Origin: Duganella sacchari
GTDB lineage: Bacteria; Pseudomonadota; Gammaproteobacteria; Burkholderiales; Burkholderiaceae_D
Direction: 5' to 3'
Assembly: GCF_900143065.1 (NCBI RefSeq)
Contig: NZ_FRCX01000003.1
Span: 248,001-312,000 of the forward strand
Length of the DNA: 64,000 bases
Below are positions 28,137 through 36,791 of this stretch, piece after piece (position 1 is the first letter of the stretch; each line of letters starts with the position of its first letter). The notes below the pieces were generated by a model. It made no database searches, had not been told where the DNA came from, and worked only from the letters and a program-made list of their open reading frames with translations. The position numbers were made by a program, and so were the translations under genes.

Positions 28137-29015
28137 ATGAAAAAAATTATCCCAGCATTGATCGCTGTATTGGCCTGCGGCGGCGCTGCCGCAGCAAGCC
28201 CGGACATGGGCAAACTGCTTGCCACCGGTGGCGTCTCGCAAGTGGAAGGCGCGGGTGGTGGCGGCATTACGCCGTGGGCGCTGATCAGCGGCTATGGCAC
28301 GCGTGACAGCTGGGGCGCCAATGCGCACTACACTTACGTCGGCACGCAAGACTACAAACTGAATAGCTATGGTGTAGCGGTCGGCATTGCGGACCGGCTG
28401 GAGCTGTCGCTGGCGAATCAGGAATTCAAGGGCAGCCTGGCGCCGCTGGACCAGCTGAACATCAAGCAGGACATCCTCGGCCTCAAACTCAAGGTGGCTG
28501 GCGATGCGGTATATGAGCAGGACAGCTGGATGCCGCAAGTCGCCATCGGCATCATGTACAAGCGGAACAAGGGCATCGGCGGCCTTGGTGCGCTGGGCGT
28601 CACCAACGTCAAGCAGCTGGGCGCGAAGGACGATCATGGCTATGACTACTACGTCTCCGCCACCAAGATCTATCTGGAACAAAGCCTGCTGCTGAATGCC
28701 ACGCTGCGCGCCACGCGCGCCAACCAGATGGGCATACTGGGCTTTGGTGGCGACAAGAATGATAGTACGCGCCTGATGCCGGAAGTCTCGGCCGCGTATC
28801 TCATCAACCGCAAGCTGGCGCTGGGCGCCGAGTACCGCCGCAAGCCGCACAACCTTGGCGTGGATAACGAGAAGGCGTATTACGACGTCTTCGTCGCCTG
28901 GTTCCCGACGCGGAATTTCTCCGTGACGGCTGCTTATGCGGATCTGGGAGACATCACGATCTTCAATCCGAAGAAGCAGCACGGCCTGTACCTGTCGCTG
29001 CAAGCGGGCTTCTAG
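28137..29015 (+). CDS. exported DUF3034 protein, probable outer membrane barrel
   Basis: A 292-residue protein with a signal peptide (MKKIIPALIAVLACGGAAAA) and a beta-rich body with alternating residues, ending HGLYLSLQAGF, a typical barrel C-terminus with terminal Phe. It matches DUF3034 by the opening GKLLATGGVSQVEGAGGGGITPWA. Function unknown. It is co-directional with the globin gene and converges on cyanase with a 4-bp overlap. Confidence 0.85.
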   Translation: MKKIIPALIAVLACGGAAAASPDMGKLLATGGVSQVEGAGGGGITPWALISGYGTRDSWGANAHYTYVGTQDYKLNSYGVAVGIADRLELSLANQEFKGSLAPLDQLNIKQDILGLKLKVAGDAVYEQDSWMPQVAIGIMYKRNKGIGGLGALGVTNVKQLGAKDDHGYDYYVSATKIYLEQSLLLNATLRATRANQMGILGFGGDKNDSTRLMPEVSAAYLINRKLALGAEYRRKPHNLGVDNEKAYYDVFVAWFPTRNFSVTAAYADLGDITIFNPKKQHGLYLSLQAGF

Positions 29016-29455
29016 TAGGATTTGTAGGGCAGGAATTTTCCGCTCAGGACCACCTGCACGCGGTCGCCCTTGGGATCGGCTTCGCGTTGAATATCCATCG
29101 AGAAGTCGATCGCACTCATGATGCCATCGCCGAATTCTTCGTGGATCAATTCCTTGATGGTGGTGCCGTAGACGCTGACGATTTCGTACCAGCGGTAGAT
29201 CAGCGGATCGGTCGGCACGGCGGTGGGCAGCGAGCCTTTGTAGGGCACGATCTGCAGCCATGCGGCTTCTTCATCGGTGAGCCCGAACAGTTGCTGCGCC
29301 TGGTCGGCCTGCGCGCGGCTGAAGGTCATCTGGCCCAGCAGCGCGGCGGTCGTCCATTCCTTGCTCTGGCCAAAGTGCGTGGCGATTTCCGTCCAGCGCA
29401 TATTGCGCGCGACTTTGGCGGACAGGATTTTTTGCGTGACTTGATTGCGATCCAT
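29012..29455 (-). CDS. cynS: cyanate hydratase (cyanase)
   Basis: Converts cyanate and bicarbonate to CO2 and carbamate, which yields ammonia. It is 147 residues long, with an N-terminal helical domain (KVARNMRWTEIATHFGQSKEWTTAALLGQ) and the catalytic C-terminus: Arg88 and Glu91 in YRWYEIV and Ser114 in GDGIMSAIDF, matching E. coli Arg96/Glu99/Ser122. No carbonic anhydrase or cyanate transporter gene lies beside it, unlike the E. coli cynTSX operon. Confidence 0.96.
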   Translation of the reverse strand: MDRNQVTQKILSAKVARNMRWTEIATHFGQSKEWTTAALLGQMTFSRAQADQAQQLFGLTDEEAAWLQIVPYKGSLPTAVPTDPLIYRWYEIVSVYGTTIKELIHEEFGDGIMSAIDFSMDIQREADPKGDRVQVVLSGKFLPYKSY

Positions 29456-29519
29456 GGTGGCTTCCCTGGTTGGTTGAGGAAGCCATCAGCGATGCAAGCG
29501 GCGTGCCAAGGGTGGCTGA

Positions 29520-30032
29520 TCAGCCGTTCAAGGACTCCGCCAGCAGCTTGTGCAGTGCTGCGAAATCCGGTTCGCCCAGATAGCGCTTGAGGATTTTGCC
29601 ATCCTTGCCGATGACGAAGGTGGTTGGTGTCATGGCGACGTTGCCGTAAGCCTTGGCGGCCGAACCATCCGTATCCAAGGCCACCTTGAACGGCAGCTGG
29701 CGCGTTTCCGCGTAGTTGAGCACGTAGTTGGGCGGATCGTAGTTCATCGCCACGGCGACAAACTCCATGCCCTGGCCTTTGAACTTGTTGTAGGTATCGA
29801 CCATCTTGGGCATCTCGGCCACGCACGTGGTGCAGGAGGTGGCCCAGAAATTGACCATCACCACCTTGCCCTTGAGGCTCTCCGGCGTGATCTTGTCGCC
29901 CTTGATGCTGAGGAAGGTCAGTTGTGGTGCCACCTCGCGCTTGGATACCGTGGCGTAAGCGCCAAATCCGATGGCGGCAATCGCTACGGCAGCGATCACC
30001 GGTTTAACCCAGGCGCGAGATGAGGTACTCAT
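29520..30032 (-). CDS. TlpA-like thiol:disulfide oxidoreductase
   Basis: A 170-residue protein with an N-terminal signal anchor (residues 10-28) and a thioredoxin fold with FWATSCTTCVAEMP; the redox pair is Cys67 and Cys70 (CTTC, unusual between the cysteines compared with the usual CxPC). It probably reduces periplasmic protein thiols. It overlaps the dolP gene by 4 bp and ends the lpoA-yraN-diaA-dolP operon. Confidence 0.88.
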   Translation of the reverse strand: MSTSSRAWVKPVIAAVAIAAIGFGAYATVSKREVAPQLTFLSIKGDKITPESLKGKVVMVNFWATSCTTCVAEMPKMVDTYNKFKGQGMEFVAVAMNYDPPNYVLNYAETRQLPFKVALDTDGSAAKAYGNVAMTPTTFVIGKDGKILKRYLGEPDFAALHKLLAESLNG

Positions 30033-30694
30033 GATTGGTTGCTTTGCGTGTTGGTGGAGGACGATTTAGGCTGGTAGGACTTCCATTCTTCCTCGGTGAT
30101 GTATTCAAACACCTTGACCACCTTGGTCACGCCGCTGACGCCGCGTGCGATGTCGGCGCCGATCTGGCCTTCGCGCTGGGTCACACGGCCCTGCAGGTAG
30201 ACCACACCGCGCTCGGTGACGACCTGATACGAGTTGGCGGAAATATCCTTGGCATCCACCAGGCTGGCTTTGACCTTGGTGGTGATGATGGTGTCGCTGG
30301 AGCGCGAGGTGTAGCTCGACGGGCCGGCGATTTCCAGTTCGTTGATGACGTCAACCACGCCTTCGATGGCGCGGATTTCGCGTTCGATGGAGGCTTTCAT
30401 GGCTTCATCGCGGACCTCGCCGGTCAGCAGCGCGCGGCGGTTGAAGCTGTTGATATTGACGTGTGCAGCACTGCCACCGACATTGTTGACCTTGACGCTG
30501 GACTTGACCTCAATCGCACGGTCTTCCGTCTGCGCGCCAAAAGTGCGGCGGTCGGTGGCCGCCAGCGTACCGGAAATTGCACCGCCCGCGACCACCGCCA
30601 CGCAGCCCGAGAGCGACGCCAGCATGGCGCCGCACAGCACGCTCATGGCCAGCGGACGTTGTACTTTTTTCCAGATAGCGCTGGCATTACTCAT
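30029..30694 (-). CDS. dolP: BON-domain outer membrane lipoprotein DolP
   Basis: A 221-residue lipoprotein (lipobox LASLSGC, Cys31) with two BON domains (about 55-120, [10 protein letters not shown] ... [28 protein letters not shown]; and about 135-200, [14 protein letters not shown] ... [11 protein letters not shown]). E. coli DolP (YraP) guards outer membrane integrity and binds anionic phospholipid. The order diaA-dolP matches E. coli. Confidence 0.9.
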   Translation of the reverse strand: MSNASAIWKKVQRPLAMSVLCGAMLASLSGCVAVVAGGAISGTLAATDRRTFGAQTEDRAIEVKSSVKVNNVGGSAAHVNINSFNRRALLTGEVRDEAMKASIEREIRAIEGVVDVINELEIAGPSSYTSRSSDTIITTKVKASLVDAKDISANSYQVVTERGVVYLQGRVTQREGQIGADIARGVSGVTKVVKVFEYITEEEWKSYQPKSSSTNTQSNQS

Positions 30695-31283
30695 TCACAT
30701 CTCCTCCGAACAGCGCGACGTCGATGCCGTCGCAAATGCAGTGTATGGTGACCAAGTGGACTTCCTGGATGCGGGCAGTACGGTCATGCGGGACACAGAT
30801 ATGGACATCGGCATCGGTCAGCATCTTGCCAATGGCGCCGCCGCCCTTGCCGGTCAGCGCCACGACGCGCATCTCGCGCTCCAGCGCGGCCTCGATGGCG
30901 GCCATGACGTTGCCCGAGTTGCCCGAGGTGGAGAACGCCAGCAGGATGTCGCCGGCCTGGCCGAACGCCTGCACCTGCTTGGAGAAGATCTCGCGGTAGC
31001 TATAGTCGTTGGCCACCGCCGTCAGGATCGACGTATCGGTGGTCAGCGCGATGGCTGGCAGCGGGAAGCGCTCACGCTCGAAGCGGCCGACCAGCTCGGC
31101 AGCAAAGTGCTGGGCGTCAGCAGCGGAACCACCATTGCCGCACACCAGAATCTTGTTGCCGTTGGACAACGCCAAGAACATCATCTCGATCGCCTGCGCA
31201 ATGTGCGGGGCGAGGACGGTGGCGGATTGGATTTTGAGTTCAGCACTTTCGTGGAAGTGCGAGAGGATGCGTTGATTATTCAT
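30687..31283 (-). CDS. diaA: SIS-domain protein DiaA (phosphoheptose isomerase family)
   Basis: A 198-residue SIS protein ([48 protein letters not shown]). GmhA and DiaA are close relatives. The flanking lpoA-yraN and dolP genes match the E. coli yraM-yraN-diaA-yraP order, so I favour DiaA, which promotes DnaA assembly at the origin. GmhA function is not excluded. It overlaps dolP by 8 bp. Confidence 0.85.
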   Translation of the reverse strand: MNNQRILSHFHESAELKIQSATVLAPHIAQAIEMMFLALSNGNKILVCGNGGSAADAQHFAAELVGRFERERFPLPAIALTTDTSILTAVANDYSYREIFSKQVQAFGQAGDILLAFSTSGNSGNVMAAIEAALEREMRVVALTGKGGGAIGKMLTDADVHICVPHDRTARIQEVHLVTIHCICDGIDVALFGGDVNE

Positions 31284-31292
31284 AGTGTGCTG

Positions 31293-31298
31293 ATTATA
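31293..31298 (-). promoter_or_regulatory. -10 element close to the diaA start
   Basis: Minus-strand TATAAT ends 9 bp before the diaA ATG, so the expected transcript would have a leader of only two or three bases. No ribosome binding site fits before this ATG. A -35 at normal spacing is not convincing. The gene could also be read from the lpoA-yraN transcript. Confidence 0.5.
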
Positions 31299-31340
31299 GT
31301 GCAGTCGCCCGGCTGACCGGACAAGCGCTGTTAAAAATGC

Positions 31341-31691
31341 TTACATCTCGAGGACGTTTTGTACCCATGATAACTTTTCTTCGTCGATAGCAATCAGGTC
31401 GAAGCGGCACGGCGGCGGGATTTTGTGGCGTAAAAGATAATATTGTGCCGCGCGGAGCAGGCGCTGCTGCTTGGCCGGCGTCACGCTGTAGACCGCGCCA
31501 CCGAATCTGGCGCTGGCGCGCTGGCGGACTTCCACAAACACCAGCACCGGCCCCTCCAGCATGATGAGGTCGATTTCTCCGGCCTTGCACAGGAAATTGC
31601 GTTCCAGCAGCGTCAGTCCCTGGGCCTGCAGGTGGGCCAGCGCGCGGTCCTCGCCCTGTCGGCCCAGCCGCTGCTGTGGGGTGCGCGGCAT
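31341..31691 (-). CDS. yraN: YraN/UPF0102 family nuclease-fold protein
   Basis: A 116-residue protein with the restriction-endonuclease-like core of UPF0102: QGLTLLERNFLCKAGEIDLIMLEGPVLVFVEVRQR (acidic residues of an E-x-D ... E-V-R/K site) and the YSVTPAKQQRLLRAAQYYL helix. Biochemical role unknown. I start it at ATG 31691 with AGGA upstream; the open frame beyond is not family-like. It follows lpoA by 7 bp. Confidence 0.9.
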   Translation of the reverse strand: MPRTPQQRLGRQGEDRALAHLQAQGLTLLERNFLCKAGEIDLIMLEGPVLVFVEVRQRASARFGGAVYSVTPAKQQRLLRAAQYYLLRHKIPPPCRFDLIAIDEEKLSWVQNVLEM

Positions 31692-31698
31692 GCCATCC

Positions 31699-33108
31699 TC
31701 ATGGCTGCGTGACTGGCAGCGGCGCGCCGTTCTGGTACACGGCTGACTGCTCGATACGTTCGAAGCTGGACGGCCCCTGGCCAAAATCGATGGTCAGCTT
31801 GCCGGTGACGCCGTCCAGATGGAAGCGGCCCGCCGGCTGGCGGCCGATTTCACGCGCCACGCGGAAAGCATCGATGCCTAGCGCATACAACCGCGCCATG
31901 TCGGCGCTGCCGACGCCGGTTTGCAGCTGGCGCGGGTAGACCATCACGGCCGGATGGTCGCGCTGCACCTGCCATGGCAGATCCAGCAGGCGCACGCCGT
32001 CCAGGTCCTGGGTCGGGAAATTGTTCACGCGGCCGGGATTCAGGGCCGAGGTGCCGTAAATCGGCAGGCTGCTGAACTGGTCGGTGGCGGCTGGTGGTGG
32101 CGCCGGCAAGGCGTCGGCCGTGCTGAAAATCGGATTGGTGGGTTCGGTGGTCATGACGCTGGCCAGCGCCAGACGCAGCTGGCGCGTCTGGTCGGCGCCC
32201 ATGGCGGAAAACAGCAGTGCCGGCGGCGTCTGGCGCAGGCGCGCCCGCAACTGCACCAGTTCGTGATCGCTGAGATAGCCGTCGGGCGCGCTCAGTTCGA
32301 TGGTCTGGACCGGCCGGCTCAGGCGTTGCCACTGGCCGGCAAACGCGGCCGCCACGCGGCGCTGCCAGGCGGTGCTGGTGGTGAGCACCAGCGCGGCGCC
32401 GTCCGGCTGTTCGGCGGCGGCCCACTGGGCGGCCTGGCGGGCTTCTTCCTCAATCGACAGGCCGATCGCCACCATCTGCGGCGGCAGCGATGCCGCGCCC
32501 TGCTGGCCATAGCCTTCCGGGTAGTTCAGGGCGATGGTGGGCTTGCTGACCAGCGGGCTGGCTGCGACCGTGGCTACGGCCGCGCGCGACAGCGGGCCGA
32601 CCACGATGTCCTGATTCTGCAAGGCGTGGGCGTAGACCGACAGGATGTCCTGCGGCACGTCGCCGGTTTCCAGCACGGTCACGGTAATATTGTCACGGTC
32701 GCGCTCCCAGGCGGCCATGAAGCCGGCGCGCAGCGATTCTGCGGCGGCGCCCAGCGTTTCCGAGCGCAGCGGCAGCAGCAGGCCGATGCGTACCGGAGCG
32801 TTGGATGGTGCGGCCCGGTCATCGTCCGCGCGGGTAATGGCGGGCGGCTCGGCGCGCGGCGCCAGCTGGCTGCGGTCTTCGTCCACGGTGCCCGGCATGC
32901 TGATGGAGAAGGTTTCCGCAGGCGGCAGCGGCGGTTCGGGCGGCGGTTTTGGCAAATCGCGCTGGATGGGCGGCGCAACTACCGGCGGCGGGCTTGTTTT
33001 TGCTGGCTGGGGCGAGCACAATCCACCCGGCGCGTTGCAAAACGGCGTGCTGCATGCACTCAGCACTGCGGCAGTTATGCACAGCAGCGTCAACCTCACA
33101 CTTTTCAT
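31699..33108 (-). CDS. lpoA: penicillin-binding protein activator LpoA-like lipoprotein
   Basis: A 469-residue outer membrane lipoprotein (lipobox VLSAC, Cys19), a Pro-rich linker and a periplasmic binding-protein-like fold (VRIGLLLPLRSETLGAAAESLRAGFMAAWERD; NQDIVVGPLSRAAVATVA) as in the LpoA C-terminal domain. LpoA activates PBP1A. The beta-proteobacterial form lacks the N-terminal TPR domain of the E. coli protein. It is divergent from rsmI over a 10-bp gap, as yraM is from yraL. Confidence 0.87.
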   Translation of the reverse strand: MKSVRLTLLCITAAVLSACSTPFCNAPGGLCSPQPAKTSPPPVVAPPIQRDLPKPPPEPPLPPAETFSISMPGTVDEDRSQLAPRAEPPAITRADDDRAAPSNAPVRIGLLLPLRSETLGAAAESLRAGFMAAWERDRDNITVTVLETGDVPQDILSVYAHALQNQDIVVGPLSRAAVATVAASPLVSKPTIALNYPEGYGQQGAASLPPQMVAIGLSIEEEARQAAQWAAAEQPDGAALVLTTSTAWQRRVAAAFAGQWQRLSRPVQTIELSAPDGYLSDHELVQLRARLRQTPPALLFSAMGADQTRQLRLALASVMTTEPTNPIFSTADALPAPPPAATDQFSSLPIYGTSALNPGRVNNFPTQDLDGVRLLDLPWQVQRDHPAVMVYPRQLQTGVGSADMARLYALGIDAFRVAREIGRQPAGRFHLDGVTGKLTIDFGQGPSSFERIEQSAVYQNGAPLPVTQP

Positions 33109-33118
33109 CCTACCCCCA

Positions 33119-34027
33119 ATGAGCGACCACGTATCCAGTTCCATCGCCAGCCTGCCCGTCCTGGGCGAAACTGCGCACCAGAGCTATCCTAGCGCAACCT
33201 TGTACGTCGTGGCGACCCCCATCGGCAATGTGACGGATATTAGCCTGCGTGCGCTGCACGTCTTGAGCCTCGTCAATGCTGTGGCCTGCGAAGACACCCG
33301 TAACACCGCCACCTTGATGACCCGCTTTGGCTTGCACAAGCCGCTGATTGCCGCGCATCAGCACAACGAGCGCGAGGCGGCCGAGACGCTGATCGCTCGT
33401 CTGCAGGCTGGGGAGCGGATTGCGCTGGTGTCGGATGCGGGCACGCCGGCCGTGTCCGATCCGGGCGCGCGCATTGTCGATGCGGTACGGGCGGCCGGCC
33501 TGCGCGTGCTGCCGCTGCCGGGCGCATCGGCGGCGGTGACGGCCTTGTCGGCCAGTGGCCTGGTCAATGACCAGTTTTACTTTGTCGGCTTCCTGCCGGC
33601 CAAGGCCAAGCAGCGCGAGAATTTCCTCGGCACCTTGCGCCCGGTGACGGCCACCATGGTGTTTTACGAAGCGCCGCACCGGATCCTGGACTGCGCCACT
33701 GCGCTGGCGTCCGCGTTTGAACCGACGCGCCAGGTCGTGTTCGCGCGTGAGCTGACCAAGATGTTTGAAGAAATCCACCGCTGCCCGCTGTCCGAGGCGG
33801 AAGCGTGGATCAAGGCCGACGGCCACCGCGAGAAAGGTGAATTTGTCGTGCTGCTGGAAGGCGCGCCGCCGGCCGATGATGAAAACGATGCAGAAGCGGA
33901 CCGCATCCTGCAAATTTTGCTGGCGGAACTGCCTGTTAAACAGGCAGCCGGCCTGGCCGCACAAATCACCGGCCGCAAGAAAAATGCCCTGTACGACCGC
34001 GCCTTGCAGCTCAAGGACGAAGCTTAA
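33119..34027 (+). CDS. rsmI: 16S rRNA (cytidine(1402)-2'-O)-methyltransferase
   Basis: Methylates the ribose of C1402 in 16S rRNA. It has 302 residues with the tetrapyrrole-methylase fold signatures LYVVATPIGNVTDISLRAL, CEDTRNTATLM, ALVSDAGTPAVSDPGARIV, LPLPGASAAVTAL and the RsmI C-terminal helical domain ending ITGRKKNALYDRAL. The start at 33119 lies 10 bp from the divergent lpoA start, so their promoters must overlap the coding ends. Confidence 0.95.
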   Translation: MSDHVSSSIASLPVLGETAHQSYPSATLYVVATPIGNVTDISLRALHVLSLVNAVACEDTRNTATLMTRFGLHKPLIAAHQHNEREAAETLIARLQAGERIALVSDAGTPAVSDPGARIVDAVRAAGLRVLPLPGASAAVTALSASGLVNDQFYFVGFLPAKAKQRENFLGTLRPVTATMVFYEAPHRILDCATALASAFEPTRQVVFARELTKMFEEIHRCPLSEAEAWIKADGHREKGEFVVLLEGAPPADDENDAEADRILQILLAELPVKQAAGLAAQITGRKKNALYDRALQLKDEA

Positions 34028-34638
34028 AACTTACAGTGCTTGTCCAGCGCCCAGAATAGCGGCGCCAGCAGGCCGGCGCCGGAGGCCGATTTCAGGCAAT
34101 CGGTCTTTTTGGCGCCTTCCATTTTCTTGGCCAGCTCGCTGCCCGTCGGTTCCGGATTGATCGGGTGCGCTTCCAACTGGGCGGCCAGCGTGCCGGCCGG
34201 CGCTTTCTCCTTGGCCACGCCGCGCGCGGTTTTCAGCGCCGCATTCATATCAAATTGTTTGGGCGGCTGCTCGGGATGGAGCGGATCGGCCGCGGGTGGC
34301 AGCGTGATCGCCTGCGATTCGGCCGGTGTAGGCTGTACCTGCTCCGCAATGGCTGGCGCTGGCGTGCGCTCACGCGGCGCCGTGTGTACCGGTTCACGCG
34401 GCTCGCGCTTGCGTGGTGGCGGTGGCGGCGGTGGTTCGACCTTGGCAACGGTCTTAGGTGGCGGCAGCGGCTGCAGCCACACCGTCATCGCCTTGGCCGG
34501 CTGCTCGGCCGCTGGCGGGCTGGACAACCGGTAGCCAAACAGCAGTACTGCGTGCAGCAGCACTGAGATAACAACACCTGCAATAATGCCCGGACGCCGG
34601 ACCTGGCCGGGTGGATCGAATGAAAATGTGGTGCTCAT
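34024..34638 (-). CDS. proline-rich single-pass membrane protein, TonB-like N-terminus
   Basis: A 204-residue protein with one N-terminal membrane helix (residues 17-36), then a Pro/Lys/Arg-rich stretch (PPPPPPPRKREPREP) like the spacer of TonB, and a C-terminal region ending ASGAGLLAPLFWALDKHCKF. The TonB C-terminal domain itself is not evident, so I would not call it an energy transducer. It converges on rsmI with a 4-bp overlap. No named function. Confidence 0.7.
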   Translation of the reverse strand: MSTTFSFDPPGQVRRPGIIAGVVISVLLHAVLLFGYRLSSPPAAEQPAKAMTVWLQPLPPPKTVAKVEPPPPPPPRKREPREPVHTAPRERTPAPAIAEQVQPTPAESQAITLPPAADPLHPEQPPKQFDMNAALKTARGVAKEKAPAGTLAAQLEAHPINPEPTGSELAKKMEGAKKTDCLKSASGAGLLAPLFWALDKHCKF

Positions 34639-34673
34639 GATTTTTCGATAATAACATCGTTTTGCAAGAGCTC

Positions 34674-34702
34674 TTGACGACCTCGGCGCCAGACTGTATT
34701 AT
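34674..34702 (+). promoter_or_regulatory. sigma-70 promoter of tRNA-Pro
   Basis: TTGACG, 17 bp, TATTAT, ending 10 bp before the mature tRNA 5' end. Near-consensus hexamers and optimal spacing fit a strong stable-RNA promoter. Confidence 0.8.
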
Positions 34703-34712
34703 CTTGCTTCTT

Positions 34713-34789
34713 CGGAGTGTAGCGCAGCCCGGTAGCGCACCTGGTTTGGGACCAGGGGGTCCAAGGTTCGAATCCTTGTACTCCGACCA
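34713..34789 (+). tRNA. tRNA-Pro (anticodon TGG)
   Basis: A 77-nt cloverleaf with acceptor stem CGGAGTG/TACTCCG, D-arm AGCGCAGCCCGGTAGCGC, anticodon arm CTGGTTTGGGACCAG with anticodon TGG, T-arm containing GGTTCGAATCC, and an encoded CCA. The first base is C paired to G72 with A73 discriminator, as usual in bacterial tRNA-Pro. Promoter and terminator flank it, so it is a single-gene unit. Confidence 0.96.
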
Positions 34790-34802
34790 AGATTCAAGAA
34801 AA

Positions 34803-34837
34803 AGACCCGAGAGTTTCGACTCTCGGGTCTTTTTTTT
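34803..34837 (+). terminator. Rho-independent terminator after tRNA-Pro
   Basis: A perfect 12-bp stem AGACCCGAGAGT/ACTCTCGGGTCT with a TTCG tetraloop and a run of T residues. It starts 13 bp after the tRNA CCA. Confidence 0.95.
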
Positions 34838-34846
34838 CGTCCAAAC

Positions 34847-34935
34847 AAATCCGGGGTCAGTTCTTGCAATCCAACACGAGCTCAGCCTTGTAGCTGTTGA
34901 GCTTGTGTTGGATTGCAAGAACTGACCCCGGATTT
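34847..34935. repeat. long hairpin repeat, copy A (GGGGTCAG family)
   Basis: Two 38-nt arms (34847-34884 and 34898-34935) around a 13-nt loop, with one mismatch that would be a G-T pair. Outer part: AATCCGGGGTCAGTTC. Middle stem: TTGCAATCCA. Inner part: ACACGAGCTC. It fills the space between the tRNA terminator and the HMG-CoA lyase stop codon, which it touches. A second member lies at 48743-48828; the outer and inner parts are shared and the middle differs. Confidence 0.85.
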
Positions 34936-35846
34936 TAGCCGGCGCGTTTGGCGGCGATGGCGTTGCCCGCGCGGCTGGCGCCTTTGCGGTTCAGGAACTG
35001 GGAGATGAACTGGCCGGCATCCACGACGATGTCGAGGTCGATGCCGGTGTCGATGCCCAGGCCCTGCATCATGTACAGCACGTCCTCGGTGGCGACGTTG
35101 CCGGTCGCGCCTTTGGCATATGGGCAGCCGCCCAGCCCCGATACCGATGAATGGTAGATCGAGATGCCCACTTCCAGGCTGGCGTAGATGTTGGCCAGTG
35201 CCTGGCCGTAGGTGTCGTGGAAGTGGCCGGACAGGCCGTCCACGCGGAACTCGCGGATGGCGCGCTCCAGCACGGCTTGCGTCTTGCGCGGCGTGGCGAC
35301 GCCGATGGTGTCGGCAATGTCGATTTCGTCGCAGCCCAGATCGCGCATGCGGCCGACCACATCTGCCACGGCATCCAGCGGTACCTCGCCCTGGTACGGG
35401 CAGCCGAATGAGCAGCTGATGCTGCCGCGCAGGCGGATGCCACGCTCTTTGGCCGCTTTGGCCACACCTTCAAAACGCGCGATCGATTCGGCGATGGAGC
35501 AGTTGATGTTCTTTTGCGAGAATGCCTCCGAGGCGGAGCCGAAGATCACGACTTCGTCGGCCTGCGCTGCCAGCGCCGCTTCAAAGCCCTGCATGTTCGG
35601 CGTCAGTGCGGAGTAGATCACGCCCGGCTTGCGGCTGATGGCTGCCATGACTTCGGCGCTGGTGGCCATCTGCGGCACCCACTTCGGCGAGACGAAAGCC
35701 GCCGCTTCGATGTTCTGGAAACCGGCGCTGGTCAGGCGGTTCACCAGTTCGATCTTGACGTCGGCCGGGACGTTTTCCTTTTCGTTCTGCAGGCCGTCGC
35801 GCGGGCCGACTTCGACGATTTTGACTTTCTTCGGTAAGCTGTTCAT
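34935..35846 (-). CDS. mvaB: hydroxymethylglutaryl-CoA lyase
   Basis: Cleaves HMG-CoA to acetoacetate and acetyl-CoA, the last step of leucine breakdown (LiuE). It has 303 residues of TIM-barrel type: VEVGPRDGLQNEKE at the N-terminus, metal-site GHFHDTYGQA, and the catalytic-cysteine signature SVSGLGGCPYAKGATGNVATED. The start at ATG 35846 (MNSLPKKVKIVEVG) is 1 bp past the previous stop. It is the last gene of the leucine/biotin cluster, and its stop touches hairpin copy A. Confidence 0.95.
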   Translation of the reverse strand: MNSLPKKVKIVEVGPRDGLQNEKENVPADVKIELVNRLTSAGFQNIEAAAFVSPKWVPQMATSAEVMAAISRKPGVIYSALTPNMQGFEAALAAQADEVVIFGSASEAFSQKNINCSIAESIARFEGVAKAAKERGIRLRGSISCSFGCPYQGEVPLDAVADVVGRMRDLGCDEIDIADTIGVATPRKTQAVLERAIREFRVDGLSGHFHDTYGQALANIYASLEVGISIYHSSVSGLGGCPYAKGATGNVATEDVLYMMQGLGIDTGIDLDIVVDAGQFISQFLNRKGASRAGNAIAAKRAG

Positions 35847-35847
35847 T

Positions 35848-36780
35848 TCAATATCCCAGTGTGCGGTCGACCAGGCCGGCGACTGGTTCGCCTGCTTCGG
35901 TCTTGCGGATTTTATCGGCGATCTGCTGCACGCTCTCACGGCGCAAGGTCAGCGCGGAGATGTGCGGCGTGATGGTGATGCGCGGCTCCTGCCAGAACGG
36001 ATGCTGCGCCGGCAGTGGCTCATTGCGGAACACGTCCAGCGTCGCCGCCGCGATGTGGCCGGATTTGATCAGCGTGAGCAGATCCGGTTCCGCCAGATGC
36101 GCGCCGCGTGCGACGTTGATGATGTACGAACCCTCCGGCAGCTTGCACATATTGGTGCGGTCCATGATGTTACTGGTGTCCGGCGTCAGCGGCAGCATGC
36201 AGACCAGCGCGCGGGTGCCGCGCAGGAAGGTGTCCAGGCCATCGGCGCCATGGAAGGTCTGCACGCCCGGTACGTTCTTTTCGGTGCGGCTCCAGCCGCG
36301 CAGCGGGAAACCGAACGGCGCCAGCGCTTCCAGCACGCGCATGCCCAGTACACCCATGCCCAGCACGCCGACTGAGAAGTCCTGCTTGTGATGCTGCGGC
36401 AGCGGCGCCCATTGGCCGGCGCGCGCCTGCGCCTCGTATTCGTCAAAGCGGCGGAAGTAGCGCAGCACGGCGTGCGTGACGTATTCGGCCATCTGCACCG
36501 CCATGCCCGCATCTTCCAGGCGGATGATGGGCACGTGCTGCGGCAAGGCGTCGCCGAATTTCAGCAGCGCGTCGGCGCCTGCGCCGGTGATGAAGATGGC
36601 CTTGACGGTGGCCAGCTCCGCCAGCATGGCCTCCGGCGGCGACCACACGACGGCGTAGTCGCACGCCTGGCATTTTTCGCCGGCATGCCAGATTTCGATT
36701 TCGGCTTCAGGCAGGTATTTGGCGAAATCTTTGATCCACGGCTCGGTTTTGCCGTCCGCGCGGTGTAGCAAAATGCGCAT
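35848..36780 (-). CDS. ghrA: glyoxylate/hydroxypyruvate reductase A-like dehydrogenase
   Basis: A 310-residue D-2-hydroxyacid dehydrogenase. The NAD(P)-binding segment is FSVGVLGMGVLGMRVLEAL; the catalytic arginine is in IINVARGAHL and the histidine in ITITPHISALTL. The WSPPEAMLA and LPQHVPIIRLEDAGMA pattern matches GhrA. It probably reduces glyoxylate or hydroxypyruvate. It lies between the carboxylase alpha subunit (11 bp) and mvaB (1 bp); the link to leucine catabolism is not obvious. Confidence 0.87.
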   Translation of the reverse strand: MRILLHRADGKTEPWIKDFAKYLPEAEIEIWHAGEKCQACDYAVVWSPPEAMLAELATVKAIFITGAGADALLKFGDALPQHVPIIRLEDAGMAVQMAEYVTHAVLRYFRRFDEYEAQARAGQWAPLPQHHKQDFSVGVLGMGVLGMRVLEALAPFGFPLRGWSRTEKNVPGVQTFHGADGLDTFLRGTRALVCMLPLTPDTSNIMDRTNMCKLPEGSYIINVARGAHLAEPDLLTLIKSGHIAAATLDVFRNEPLPAQHPFWQEPRITITPHISALTLRRESVQQIADKIRKTEAGEPVAGLVDRTLGY

Positions 36781-36791
36781 GGTGTTTCTCC

